Assembly (NCBI GenBank): GCA_903960725.1
Contig: CAJCBY010000347.1
Location: 1-5,114, forward strand
From: an uncultured Cytophagaceae bacterium
GTDB taxonomy: Bacteria > Bacteroidota > Bacteroidia > Cytophagales > Spirosomataceae
Reading direction: 5' to 3'
DNA length: 5,114 nt
Of this stretch, positions 1 to 5,114 are shown piece after piece (the first letter of the stretch is position 1; each line of letters opens with the position of its first letter). The notes beneath the pieces were generated by a model. It searched no databases and was not told the origin of the DNA. It saw only the letters and a program-made list of their open reading frames with translations. The translations under genes and the position numbers were made by a program.

Positions 1-713
1 AACAAAATAAGCGTATTGCTTCTATAGCACTAGAAGTGAATCACAAAGGTGAGAAATATACAAATGCTGACATAAGTGCTAAAGGAAAGCATGTTGTTGT
101 AATTGGTGGTGGAGATACCGGTTCTGATTGCGTGGGTACATCCAATCGTCATAAAGCTGCTTCTATTACACAAATTGAAGTAATGCCTAAACCTCCTGTC
201 GATAGAGCATCGAACACTCCTTGGCCTAATTGGCCAAATATGTTACGAACCTCTACATCTCATGATGAAGGAGTGGAGCGCCTTTGGTCAATTGCATTGC
301 AAGAATTTGTTAAAAATGATATGGGTGAATTAGAAGCTTTGGTTATTGGTGACATCGTCTATAACATGAAGGATGGTAAAATGGAGCAAGAGGTAATAAA
401 TACAAGAAAGATTCCTTGTGATATCGCCCTAGTAGCTGCAGGTTTTTTACATACAGATCACAACAGTTTATTTGATCAATTAACATCCGTAGGAGTAAAT
501 TCAGATGAGCGTGGTAACTTAGTAGCTAGTTCTTCTTATCAATCTGATAATGAGAAGGTTTTCATTGCTGGAGATGCAAGACGTGGTCAATCACTAGTGG
601 TTTGGGCCATATCTGAAGGGCGAGAAGCTGCTCGGAATATGGATTTATATCTGATGGGTAAAACAAGTTTAGAGGGCAAATCTGTATCTAGTTTTGATGT
701 ATTGGCGAAATAA
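1..713 (+). CDS. gltD: Glutamate synthase (NADPH) small/beta subunit, C-terminal half (5' end outside window)
   Basis: This subunit takes electrons from NADPH through FAD and passes them through iron-sulphur clusters to the large subunit, which makes glutamate from glutamine and 2-oxoglutarate in the cytoplasm. The frame is open to the left edge (codons from base 3), so the gene starts outside the window and about 236 residues are visible, roughly half of the usual 480-500. Seen: the second dinucleotide-binding motif VVVIGGGDTGSDCVG (bases 93-137), the GltD-typical stretch TSNRHKAASITQIEVMPKPP, and near the end VFIAGDARRGQSLVVWAISE, the FAD-binding C-terminal signature with the GQS and EGR motifs. 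The N-terminal cysteine clusters are not in view. The frame has no breaks and stops with TAA. A gltB partner is expected upstream but cannot be seen. Related FAD oxidoreductases share the fold, but the motif wording is that of GltD. No convincing terminator hairpin lies between its stop and the tRNA genes. Confidence 0.93.
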   Translation, partial: QNKRIASIALEVNHKGEKYTNADISAKGKHVVVIGGGDTGSDCVGTSNRHKAASITQIEVMPKPPVDRASNTPWPNWPNMLRTSTSHDEGVERLWSIALQEFVKNDMGELEALVIGDIVYNMKDGKMEQEVINTRKIPCDIALVAAGFLHTDHNSLFDQLTSVGVNSDERGNLVASSSYQSDNEKVFIAGDARRGQSLVVWAISEGREAARNMDLYLMGKTSLEGKSVSSFDVLAK

Positions 714-751
714 ATTTTTAACCTTATATTTCATTTACTAAATATATTTAC

Positions 752-759
752 TACATTTG
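752..759 (+). promoter_or_regulatory. Candidate Bacteroidota -7 promoter element for the tRNA cluster
   Basis: TACATTTG matches the Bacteroidota primary-sigma -7 consensus TAnnTTTG at every fixed position. It lies 17 bases before the mature 5' end of tRNA-Ser, which would give a short 5' leader for RNase P to remove. I see no good TTG/TTTG -33 element about 20 bases upstream; that stretch is only T/A-rich. The call rests on the exact -7 match, the position in a 63-base gap, and the phylum. Read-through from gltD is the alternative. Confidence 0.45.
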
Positions 760-776
760 TGCTCTCTTAAATGCTA

Positions 777-863
777 GGAGAGATGCCTGAGAGGCCGAAA
801 GGACATGTTTGCTAAACATGCGTACTGGTAACGGTACCGAGGGTTCGAATCCCTCTCTCTCCG
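777..863 (+). tRNA. tRNA-Ser(GCT)
   Basis: This is a complete class II tRNA cloverleaf that decodes AGC/AGU. The acceptor arms GGAGAGA and TCTCTCC pair fully. The anticodon stem CATGT/ACATG holds the loop TTGCTAA with anticodon GCT at 811-813. A long variable arm (GTAC/GTAC stem), as expected for serine, is followed by a T arm with GGTTCGAATCC. The discriminator is G863, the serine identity base. CCA is not encoded; the next two bases are CA. Confidence 0.97.
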
Positions 864-874
864 CAGTCAATTTT

Positions 875-948
875 CGGGGTGTAGCGTAGCCCGGTATCGC
901 GCTTGGTTTGGGACCAAGAGGTCGTAGGTTCGAATCCTGCCACCCCGA
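875..948 (+). tRNA. tRNA-Pro(TGG)
   Basis: This is a complete 74-nt cloverleaf that reads CCN proline codons. The acceptor arms CGGGGTG/CACCCCG pair perfectly and begin with the C1-G72 pair typical of bacterial tRNA-Pro. The anticodon stem CTTGG/CCAAG holds the loop TTTGGGA with anticodon TGG at 909-911. The T arm contains GGTTCGAATCC. The discriminator is A948 and CCA is not encoded (CA follows). It starts 11 nt after tRNA-Ser, so the two are very probably cut from one transcript. Confidence 0.97.
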
Positions 949-949
949 C

Positions 950-1000
950 AAAAGTCAGTTTATGAGGACGTGTTTAACACCAATTATAAATTGACTTTTT
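950..1000 (+). terminator. Hairpin between tRNA-Pro and tRNA-Arg; possible terminator or processing signal
   Basis: Bases 950-963 pair with 986-999 as a 14-bp stem with a single G-U pair (958/991). The loop is 22 nt and can itself form a small GTGT/ACAC hairpin at 970-980. The right arm ends in a run of five T (996-1000), so the GTCAGTTTAT/ATAAATTGAC core followed by T's resembles an intrinsic terminator. If it terminates fully, tRNA-Arg needs its own promoter, and none is clear. Partial termination, or a spacer structure that exposes the tRNA ends to RNases, is equally possible. Confidence 0.45.
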
Positions 1001-1011
1001 AGTTTGATTAA

Positions 1012-1085
<74 letters not shown>

Positions 1086-1105
1086 CATAGTTCTCAAAGA
1101 ACGTT

Positions 1106-1132
1106 AAAAGGATTTACTCAAATCCTTTTTTT
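1106..1132 (+). terminator. Intrinsic terminator after the tRNA cluster
   Basis: AAAAGGATTT (1106-1115) and AAATCCTTTT (1120-1129) form a perfect 10-bp stem around the 4-nt loop ACTC, and the T-run continues to 1132. It lies 20 nt after tRNA-Arg and 60 nt before the pheA start. It most simply ends the tRNA transcript and separates it from pheA. Because the stem begins with AAAA it could also act on the opposite strand. Confidence 0.85.
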
Positions 1133-1192
1133 ATTTCACTTCCTTAAATCTTCTAAAATTCGTAAATTGGGCTAAATAGCACATTATTAGGC

Positions 1193-2269
1193 ATGAATAT
1201 ACCTGAATTAAGAGACAAAATAGATCATATAGATGATTCCATCTTATCGTTATTAGTTAAGAGAATGGAGTTTGTTGAAGAGATTGGTAAATTAAAACGT
1301 GAATCTAACGCGGTTATTTACCATCCAGATCGGGAGAAGGAAATTGTTGATCGATTAGCTAGTCAATTTACGGGGAAACTAAAAAAAGAAGCGATAGAGG
1401 CTATTTTTTTAGAAATATTTGGTGTTTCTCGTAATCTAGAATTACCAGAAATTATCTGTTATCTAGGGCCAGAAGGTAGCTTTACACACCAGGCTGCCGA
1501 AAATCGTTTCGGTGCGGTGGCTGATTATATCTCCTTACCCTCCATTAAATCAGTCTTCGAATCGGTAGAAACGGGTCGTGCAAAGTATGGGGTTGTACCT
1601 ATTGAAAATAACCAAGAGGGAATGGTGAAAGAGACGATGGATCTTTTAAATGAGAAAAGTCTATACGTAATCTCAGAGATTATCATTCCTGTTAACTTCT
1701 GCCTTGCCTCAAAACATAATGGTATTCAAGGTATCAAAAGAATCTATTCAAAGGATATTGCTTTTCAACAATGCAAAGGCTTCCTAAGTGACTATTTTTC
1801 TTCTCAAGAAGAAGATTTTTTTGTACAAGTAGATTCTACTTCGCGGGCGGCCAAGTTAGCCGCAGAGGATGAAAATGGCGCTGCTCTATGTTCACATATC
1901 GCAGCAAAAATATATTCGTTGCCTATATTATTTGATAATATTCAAGATAATGACTCGAATCAAACTCGCTTCTTTATCATTTCTAAAGTAGAGAACTTAA
2001 AGAAGACTGATAACGATAAAACAAGCTTAGCCATCAAATTAAAGAATGATGACAAACCAGGTGCATTGTTGTCTTTATTACAAGATTTTGAAACAAGAGG
2101 CATCAATCTATTGAAAATAGAGTCTAGACCGAAAAAAGACACCAATGAGTTCAAATTTTGGTTCTTTATAGATATTGAGGGAAATAAATTAGATCAAAAA
2201 ATTGAAGAATTATTAACAAAAAGAGGGGATGAGATAGTCTTCCTAGGAAGCTATATGAATTTGTGCTAA
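1193..2269 (+). CDS. pheA: Bifunctional chorismate mutase / prephenate dehydratase (P-protein)
   Basis: The enzyme rearranges chorismate to prephenate, then dehydrates and decarboxylates it to phenylpyruvate for phenylalanine synthesis in the cytoplasm. Three domains are visible in 358 residues, a normal P-protein length. Residues 1-85 are an AroQ-type helical chorismate mutase; R7, R24, K35, R47 and E48 match the active-site residues R11, R28, K39, R51 and E52 of the E. coli mutase. Residues 87-270 are prephenate dehydratase, opening with YLGPEGSFTHQAA and holding VPIENNQEGMV and the catalytic-region T258-R259-F260 motif. Residues 280-355 are an ACT domain with the GALL (290-293) and ESRP (310-313) motifs that bind phenylalanine in the family, so feedback inhibition is expected. 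The start is the only ATG after the terminator. There is no Shine-Dalgarno. TAAATTGG at 1163-1170 is a one-mismatch -7 candidate. The 3' end overlaps convergent ribF by 27 bp. Confidence 0.95.
   Translation: MNIPELRDKIDHIDDSILSLLVKRMEFVEEIGKLKRESNAVIYHPDREKEIVDRLASQFTGKLKKEAIEAIFLEIFGVSRNLELPEIICYLGPEGSFTHQAAENRFGAVADYISLPSIKSVFESVETGRAKYGVVPIENNQEGMVKETMDLLNEKSLYVISEIIIPVNFCLASKHNGIQGIKRIYSKDIAFQQCKGFLSDYFSSQEEDFFVQVDSTSRAAKLAAEDENGAALCSHIAAKIYSLPILFDNIQDNDSNQTRFFIISKVENLKKTDNDKTSLAIKLKNDDKPGALLSLLQDFETRGINLLKIESRPKKDTNEFKFWFFIDIEGNKLDQKIEELLTKRGDEIVFLGSYMNLC
2239..2250. repeat. 12-bp perfect palindrome over the ribF stop codon
   Basis: CTTCCTAGGAAG is its own reverse complement and contains the ribF TAG stop (complement of 2243-2245). 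It also lies in the last codons of pheA. As RNA it could form only a short 4-bp stem with a CTAG loop, so its meaning is uncertain. It is noted because two further inverted repeats follow within 100 bases. Confidence 0.6.
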
Positions 2270-3181
2270 GTATAACTTAGCCCAAGCTAAATCAGCAGAG
2301 ATTTGATTCTTTAAATCTTCAAAAGAATCAAATCTCTGCTCCGATCTTATTTTTTCCATAAATTGAATTTCAATCTTTTGGCCATAAATATCATCATCAA
2401 ATCCAAGAATATGGGTTTCGATATGTATTCCCTCGTCCTTATTTAATGTAGGTCGATAGCCCATATTGGTCAGACCATAAAATTCACCCGCTTCAATAAG
2501 TACTTTACATAAATAGACCCCTAATTGGGGAATAAATTTGTTATCCGCATTCAAGGACATATTAGCGGTAGGGAATCCAATTTTGCGACCATTCTGATTA
2601 CCATGAACTACTTTACCTGTAATGGCAAAGTAGTTGCCTAGCATTGCCTTGGCTTTCAATACATCCCCTTCAGACAGGTATTTTTTGATCTGTGAAGAAC
2701 TTACAATAACATCATCCACTTTAGCTACTTGAATAGATATTGCGTCTAATTTCTCACTGAAATGTTCATTGATAAAGGAAATGGAACCCTCCCGATTTTT
2801 ACCAAAATGATTATCATAACCTAAAACAACTTTAGTGGCCTTCATTCGATAAATTAAATGATCTTCAATGAAATTTTTAGCCGGTAACTCGACAATATAA
2901 GAATCAAAAGGAAGCACAACCGCATAATCAATACCTAAAGACTCCAATGCTGCTATTTTTTCGTGCATTGGCATTAATAGTTCATTTCGTTTTCCTGTAA
3001 AATGATCAGCAGGATGATTCGAAAAGGTAATAACACAAGTTTTCAATCTAGCTTGTCGAGCAGCTTCTAAGCACCCTTGGATGACTTTTAGATGCCCAAG
3101 GTGCATACCATCAAACATTCCAATGGTTACCGCAGTGGCTGATTCTACCTGAACGGATTCAAAACTATAAAAGCACTTCAT
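2243..3181 (-). CDS. ribF: Bifunctional riboflavin kinase / FAD synthetase
   Basis: The enzyme phosphorylates riboflavin to FMN and adenylates FMN to FAD, supplying flavin cofactors in the cytoplasm. Its 312 residues are the usual prokaryotic length. The N-terminal nucleotidyltransferase domain (about 14-170) shows TIGMFDGMHLGH (19-30, the HxGH-type ATP site), TFSNHP (52-57), VVLGYDNHFGKNREG and VSSSQIKKYL. The C-terminal riboflavin kinase domain (about 180-305) shows GKVVHGNQNGRKIGFPTAN, with the GFPTAN ATP/Mg site at 202-207, then NMGYRPT and HIETHILGFDDDIYGQ, which holds the conserved catalytic-base glutamate. The canonical FDG is present; the residue before it is Met where Asn is common. 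It is last in the operon: its ATG lies upstream of the truB stop, giving a 17-bp overlap and likely translational coupling. Its final codons run into pheA on the other strand, and its 3' end carries a perfect 19-bp inverted repeat. Confidence 0.96.
   Translation of the reverse strand: MKCFYSFESVQVESATAVTIGMFDGMHLGHLKVIQGCLEAARQARLKTCVITFSNHPADHFTGKRNELLMPMHEKIAALESLGIDYAVVLPFDSYIVELPAKNFIEDHLIYRMKATKVVLGYDNHFGKNREGSISFINEHFSEKLDAISIQVAKVDDVIVSSSQIKKYLSEGDVLKAKAMLGNYFAITGKVVHGNQNGRKIGFPTANMSLNADNKFIPQLGVYLCKVLIEAGEFYGLTNMGYRPTLNKDEGIHIETHILGFDDDIYGQKIEIQFMEKIRSEQRFDSFEDLKNQISADLAWAKLYLAQIHIAS
2265..2281. repeat. 7-bp inverted repeat covering the pheA stop codon
   Basis: GCTAAGT (2265-2271) and ACTTAGC (2275-2281) pair perfectly around a 3-nt loop and include the pheA TAA stop (2267-2269). 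The right arm can pair instead with GCTAA at 2286-2290 (TTAGC/GCTAA, 4-nt loop), so two hairpins compete. Part of this repetition comes from recurring Leu-Ala and Ala-Lys codons in the ribF tail (LAWAKLYLAQ), so function is not assured. There is no T-run directly after it on either strand. Confidence 0.6.
2294..2340. repeat. Perfect 19-bp inverted repeat (9-nt loop) inside the ribF 3' end, downstream of pheA
   Basis: AGCAGAGATTTGATTCTTT at 2294-2312 is the exact reverse complement of 2322-2340, with a 9-nt loop between. It lies 25 bases past the pheA stop. On the ribF strand it encodes the segment QRFDSFEDLKNQISA, a normal conserved part of the riboflavin kinase tail, so it sits in real coding sequence and is not an insertion. 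On the + strand a run of six T (2350-2355) begins 9 nt after the hairpin, which could make it an imperfect terminator or a 3'-end stabiliser for the pheA mRNA. On the - strand no T-run follows. Confidence 0.9.
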
Positions 3182-3854
3182 GTATTTCGCTATTAAATGT
3201 GGCTACCTCTTGTGCCTTATCTAAACCCCAATCACCAATTTTTGTTCGAACCAATTCACTCATATAGGCTCCAGAATTACATTTTAAGCCGAAATCACGC
3301 ACAATACTTCTAATGTAGGTTCCCTTACTGCATTCAATTTCAAAGCTTATTTCTGGGAAATGAGCAGTATCTATATCCATACGATACACCTCAACATCTC
3401 TTATTTTGATTTGAAGATCATCTGCATTAACTCCATTTCGAGCGTGAGTGAATAAGCGTTGACCATTTAACTTAATCGCTGAATAAATAGGAGGGACCTG
3501 CTGAATAGCGCCTAAGAAAGAGAGTCGAACATCCTCCATCATCGCCTCATTGATATGCTCAATTGAATAATCACCATCAAACTCCGTCTCTAAATCTATT
3601 GAAGGAGTTGTTTTACCTAATACTAACTTACCTGTGTACGTTTTAGGAAGCGATTGAAAATAATCAATCTTCTTTGTGTATTTGCCAACGCACATAATTA
3701 ATATTCCAGTGGCTAAGGGATCTAAAGTGCCAGCATGTCCTATCTTCTTGAACCGACCCATATTTCGAATCTTCTTCACTACATCGAACGAAGACCATTC
3801 TTTGGGCTTATTTATCACATAAAACTTATCCTGAACTTCGCTTAACTCATCCAC
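3165..3854 (-). CDS. truB: tRNA pseudouridine(55) synthase TruB, GTG start
   Basis: The enzyme converts uridine 55 in the T loop of most tRNAs to pseudouridine. With the GTG at 3852-3854 as start it has 229 residues, the size of the short Bacteroidota form without an obvious PUA domain. Seen in order: VINKPKEWSSFDVV (13-26), HAGTLDPLATGIL (40-52) with the catalytic aspartate D45, QVPPIYSAIKLNGQ, and CSKGTYIRSIVRDFG. The same frame stays open to an ATG at 3939-3941, but that start would add 29 Cys- and aromatic-rich residues read from inside uppP with no resemblance to TruB. The first ATG downstream of the GTG is codon 32, after the first motif. The GTG therefore fits best, and it overlaps the uppP end by 13 bp. 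The 3' end overlaps ribF by 17 bp. The pairing with ribF is a common bacterial arrangement. Confidence 0.94.
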   Translation of the reverse strand: MDELSEVQDKFYVINKPKEWSSFDVVKKIRNMGRFKKIGHAGTLDPLATGILIMCVGKYTKKIDYFQSLPKTYTGKLVLGKTTPSIDLETEFDGDYSIEHINEAMMEDVRLSFLGAIQQVPPIYSAIKLNGQRLFTHARNGVNADDLQIKIRDVEVYRMDIDTAHFPEISFEIECSKGTYIRSIVRDFGLKCNSGAYMSELVRTKIGDWGLDKAQEVATFNSEIHEVLL

Positions 3855-4630
3855 AGATATACACTTAATAAAATACCAACAACAATACGATAATAGCCAA
3901 ATAAAGCAAAGCCGTGTTGTTTGACAAATCCAACCATCCACTTTATGGTTAATAAAGCCACAATGAAACTAATGGCTGTACCTATACTTAAAAATTGAAT
4001 ATGTTCAGAAGTAAATAGTACATCAAAATCATGTCTATAATCAAGCAATTTCTTAGCACAGGCTCCTAATATAGTGGGAATACCAAGGAGAAAAGAATAT
4101 TCAACCGCAGCTGAATGACTCAGTCCCAATACGCGACCACCTACAATAGAAGCTCCTGATCTGGATACTCCTGGAATCATCGCAATACACTGAAATAAAC
4201 CAATCTTAAATGCGTTGAGGTAGGAGATGGATTGAATTTCAATGGAATCTGCCTGAGCTGGCAACCACTTATCAATTCGAATTAATAGTAAACCACCTAA
4301 AATCCATGATCCTGCAATAAACCAATAACCCTCGAATAAGGCTTCTAGAAAATCATCCAATAAAACACCTAAAATAACGGCTGGAATAAATGATGCGATT
4401 ATGGTATAGTAAATGGATATACCGGATGCGAATAAACGCTTAAAATAGAGGAATGGAACTGCTGCAATCGCTCCTAATTGAACAAATACCGTGAAAAAAT
4501 TAAGGAACTTAGAATTTTGAATCCCTAATAAATTTTCAGTGACAATTAAATGAGCTGTAGATGAAACGGGTAAGAATTCTGTTAATCCCTCCACTAAACC
4601 TAAAATAATTGTTTTTAAAATCTCTGTCAT
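3842..4630 (-). CDS. uppP: Undecaprenyl-diphosphate phosphatase (UppP/BacA)
   Basis: This polytopic inner-membrane enzyme removes one phosphate from undecaprenyl diphosphate, regenerating the lipid carrier for peptidoglycan and other cell-wall polymers; the family is linked to bacitracin resistance. Its 262 residues are typical. The first catalytic motif, VEGLTEFLPVSSTAHL (13-28), carries E14, E18, S24 and H27, matching the E. coli active-site residues. The second, PGVSRSGASIVGG, carries the conserved arginine R157. Several hydrophobic membrane segments fill the rest. An in-frame GTG 12 bases upstream (4640-4642) would add METL, but the ATG at 4628-4630 gives the usual BacA beginning and shares its A with the stop of the preceding gene (TAATG), a standard coupling arrangement. 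The 3' end overlaps truB by 13 bp. Lying two genes after ftsX, it links cell division with carrier recycling. Confidence 0.96.
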   Translation of the reverse strand: MTEILKTIILGLVEGLTEFLPVSSTAHLIVTENLLGIQNSKFLNFFTVFVQLGAIAAVPFLYFKRLFASGISIYYTIIASFIPAVILGVLLDDFLEALFEGYWFIAGSWILGGLLLIRIDKWLPAQADSIEIQSISYLNAFKIGLFQCIAMIPGVSRSGASIVGGRVLGLSHSAAVEYSFLLGIPTILGACAKKLLDYRHDFDVLFTSEHIQFLSIGTAISFIVALLTIKWMVGFVKQHGFALFGYYRIVVGILLSVYLWMS

Positions 4631-4833
4631 TAGCGTTTCCACTTAAATAGTGAGAACACCGGAATAATAATTCCGACTAAAACCAAAATAGGACCTAGTG
4701 TCAAGCCCAAAAAGCCAAAACCAAATTCCTCTTTATCTAAGGTCATTACAATAAAGCCAATTAACATAATTCCAATACCTAGTAAAAGAATTTTAATGTC
4801 TTTGGCACCTAAAGGCATGTTCGATTGACTCAT
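4630..4833 (-). CDS. Small two-helix membrane protein, DUF3098 family
   Basis: The function is unknown. The 67-residue protein has a short polar N-terminus (1-12), a first hydrophobic helix (about 13-31, ILLLGIGIMLIGFIVMTL), an acidic, Gly/Phe-rich linker, and a second helix (about 41-62, LGLTLGPILVLVGIIIPVFSLF) ending in the basic KWKR. The pattern PLGxKxxxxLLxGI, then GFIxM, then TLxPILVLxG is what I know as DUF3098, a family found essentially in Bacteroidota. Two helices with a positive C-terminus suggest both ends are cytoplasmic. It starts 1 nt after the ftsX stop and its TAA overlaps the uppP ATG, so it is tightly coupled to both. By position it may assist FtsX or UppP, but this is inference. 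Family assignment is from memory of the motif pattern. Confidence 0.82.
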   Translation of the reverse strand: MSQSNMPLGAKDIKILLLGIGIMLIGFIVMTLDKEEFGFGFLGLTLGPILVLVGIIIPVFSLFKWKR

Positions 4834-4834
4834 A

Positions 4835-5114
4835 TTAAAATAGGTTAGTATGTTGAATTTTTAAATAGGATGAAATAGAGAAAAATGAGGCTAATATGCT
4901 AAAAAGTGTACAAAAACCAATACACACACCCGCTAATTGAACCTGGTTATTCACTTCAAAAAACAAGCTTGAGATTTCAGGAATGGAGATAGAGAAATAA
5001 TAAAAAGCTCCATCGGCCAATAAAAAACCGGTAAGACCACCTAAGAAACCAACAAATAAGGCATTGAGTAAATAGGGTTTAATTATGAAACCATTCGTAC
5101 TACCTAATAATTGC
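4835..5114 (-). CDS. ftsX: Cell-division permease-like protein FtsX, C-terminal fragment (5' end outside window)
   Basis: FtsX pairs with the ATPase FtsE in an ABC-transporter-like complex at the divisome that activates peptidoglycan hydrolases. Only the last 92 residues before a TAA stop are visible, and the frame is open to the right edge; its earliest visible codons read QLLGSTNGFIIKPYLLNALF. That resembles the FtsX/FtsX-like permease signature L(V/L)GAT..FI..PF preceding the penultimate membrane helix. A helix follows (NALFVGFLGGLTGFLLA), then a loop, then a last helix (VQLAGVCIGFCTLFSILASFF) and the tail SISSYLKIQHTNLF, similar to the usual FtsX end VNKYLR. The alternative is another MacB/FtsX-type permease, but its place directly before DUF3098 and uppP favours the divisional FtsX. 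It is the most upstream visible member of the - strand operon, so the promoter lies outside the window. Confidence 0.85.
   Translation of the reverse strand, partial: QLLGSTNGFIIKPYLLNALFVGFLGGLTGFLLADGAFYYFSISIPEISSLFFEVNNQVQLAGVCIGFCTLFSILASFFSISSYLKIQHTNLF

Noticed and set aside
36..38. GTG as the start of a short gltD-like gene.
   Set aside because: The reading frame continues without a stop to the left edge and the protein begins mid-domain, so the true start lies outside the window.
741..750. AAATATATTT palindrome as a gltD terminator.
   Set aside because: It is pure A/T with no GC core and no following T-run, so it is explained by base composition.
751..951. 66-codon open frame on the - strand beginning MSGWQDSNLRP and containing EREGFEPSVPLP.
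   Set aside because: It is the complement of tRNA-Ser and tRNA-Pro. GWQDSNLRP and EGFEPS are the well-known false peptides produced by translating tRNA T arms backwards.
1086..1192. Possible attenuator or leader-peptide control of pheA, because a terminator and T-rich sequence precede it.
   Set aside because: There is no ATG or GTG leader frame rich in Phe codons between tRNA-Arg and 1193. The hairpin is placed as the end of the tRNA unit and no alternative anti-terminator pairing is evident.
1960..2154. 64-codon open frame on the - strand.
   Set aside because: It lies entirely inside the ACT-domain part of pheA, has no recognisable motif, and is an antisense shadow of a confident gene.
4640..4642. 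GTG as the start of uppP (adds METL).
   Set aside because: The ATG at 4628-4630 overlaps the preceding stop as TAATG and yields the standard N-terminus; the GTG would need a 13-bp overlap without added homology.

Overview
This window is an AT-rich piece of a Bacteroidota chromosome, probably Cytophagales-like (class-level placement is inference). Four things point there: the run ftsX-DUF3098-uppP-truB-ribF, a DUF3098 protein (a family I know essentially from this phylum), an exact Bacteroidota-type TAnnTTTG -7 element before the tRNA genes, and the lack of clear Shine-Dalgarno sequences before the starts. I see no mobile element, CRISPR array, toxin-antitoxin pair or defence gene. It reads as housekeeping DNA, and I do not find a new biological system in it.

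Left part, + strand. The window opens inside the small (beta) subunit of glutamate synthase (gltD), of which the C-terminal half is present up to its stop at 711-713. Three tRNA genes follow: Ser(GCT), Pro(TGG) and Arg(TCT). A hairpin separates the second from the third, and a clear intrinsic terminator lies at 1106-1132. Next comes pheA, a complete bifunctional chorismate mutase/prephenate dehydratase with a C-terminal ACT domain, which carries chorismate to phenylpyruvate for phenylalanine synthesis.

Right part, - strand, read from right to left. The 3' end of ftsX (divisome ABC-transporter-like permease) is followed by a small two-helix DUF3098 membrane protein, uppP (undecaprenyl-diphosphate phosphatase), truB (tRNA pseudouridine-55 synthase) and ribF (riboflavin kinase/FAD synthetase). 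Successive genes are 1 nt apart, overlap by 1 nt (TAATG), overlap by 13 bp and overlap by 17 bp. They are therefore very probably one operon with translational coupling. Two starts need correction from the longest open frame: uppP begins at the ATG at 4630 and truB at a GTG at 3854.

The two halves converge: pheA and ribF overlap tail to tail by 27 bp. That junction is rich in dyad symmetry. It includes a 12-bp palindrome over the ribF stop, a 7-bp hairpin over the pheA stop, and a perfect 19-bp inverted repeat with a 9-nt loop inside the 3' end of ribF. The last is the most unusual structure in the window.
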